A stretch of 50,754 nucleotides of DNA from assembly GCA_023259675.1 (NCBI GenBank), contig JALRGT010000018.1, positions 1 to 50,754 of the forward strand, in the 5' to 3' direction. Both the position numbers and the translations under genes were made by a program. How positions within the stretch are numbered: the first letter of the stretch is position 1; every line of letters begins with the position of its first letter. The notes under the pieces were generated by a model, which saw only the letters and a program-made list of their open reading frames with translations, searched no databases and had not been told where the DNA came from. Source of the DNA: Flavobacterium sp. (GTDB lineage Bacteria; Bacteroidota; Bacteroidia; Flavobacteriales; Flavobacteriaceae). Positions 50,730 to 50,754 of the stretch are shown here, piece after piece.

Positions 50730-50754
50730 GCCGCAAGGCGAACACGGTGTACCC

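Noticed and set aside
50703..50753. Short minus-strand frame entering from the right edge (ending SVRRLSLI)
   Set aside because: Only 16 residues are visible, they coincide with the repeat unit, and no family can be recognised.
1..50754. CRISPR array
   Set aside because: No set of regularly spaced direct repeats was found on reading the window; all repeats seen are pairs or low-complexity stretches.

Overview
The window comes from a member of the Bacteroidota, almost certainly a Flavobacterium or close relative. The signs are a low-GC genome, promoters of the flavobacterial form TTG-N(16-19)-TAnnTTTG, and hallmark genes: the gliding lipoprotein gene gldJ, the type IX secretion gene porV, a DUF4249 lipoprotein paired with a TonB-dependent receptor, and a DUF3127 protein. 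Several interspersed repeats typical of flavobacterial intergenic DNA are also present.

Left part (1-9.9 kb) is core genome. A thiamine operon opens the window (end of a first thiE-like gene, thiD, thiE, thiG, thiH, a thiF/moeB-type adenylyltransferase). It is followed by aat, a PAP2 phosphatase, a DUF3127 protein with an SSB-like acidic tail, an orphan histidine kinase, a secreted transglutaminase-like protein, and a greA-HIT pair whose leader contains a terminator-like hairpin.

The accessory island (about 10.4-16.6 kb) is the most unusual part. All its genes read on the minus strand. Two genes (a rhomboid protease and a small lipoprotein) each lie inside a unit laid out like an integron gene cassette. 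Each unit has a roughly 125-bp attC-like inverted-repeat site at the gene's 3' end. Its outer sequence is complementary to that same unit's own 5' boundary (GTTATAGC with GCTATAAC; GTTAGCAGA with TCTGCCAAC). Each unit is preceded by a near-duplicate leader carrying a TTG-N16-TATATTTG promoter. No integrase is present. An OLD-type ATPase/TOPRIM gene (possible phage defence) starts 31 bp after the second attC-like site. A duplicated 3' fragment of a Rieske-like lipoprotein gene abuts the first leader.

The middle part (16.6-33.5 kb) returns to housekeeping genes. It holds methyltransferase, glycosyltransferase and MlaE/MlaF genes; SprT, SDR and M28 peptidase; a minus-strand run with LysE-like, ATP-grasp, NRDE, DinB, DoxX, peroxiredoxin-like, Crp/Fnr and acyl-CoA dehydrogenase genes; then anmK, an ExbB-ExbD-TonB energy-transduction operon with folC, and a secreted protein with an internal duplication. 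A tRNA-Val(TAC) with a clear promoter and terminator follows, then about 500 bp without genes.

The right part (34.4-50.7 kb) begins with a DUF4249/TonB-receptor pair, divergent from a LytS-type kinase and two tandem LytTR-type regulators, the first of which is truncated. A direct repeat with 21-bp spacing in the shared promoter region is a plausible LytTR operator. Then come murF and gldJ (minus), porV (without the porU expected beside it), cdd, pdhA and the E2 gene with two lipoyl domains, a glycosyltransferase and a MiaE-type tRNA hydroxylase. Two diverged hairpin repeats and a minus-strand terminator lie at the right edge.
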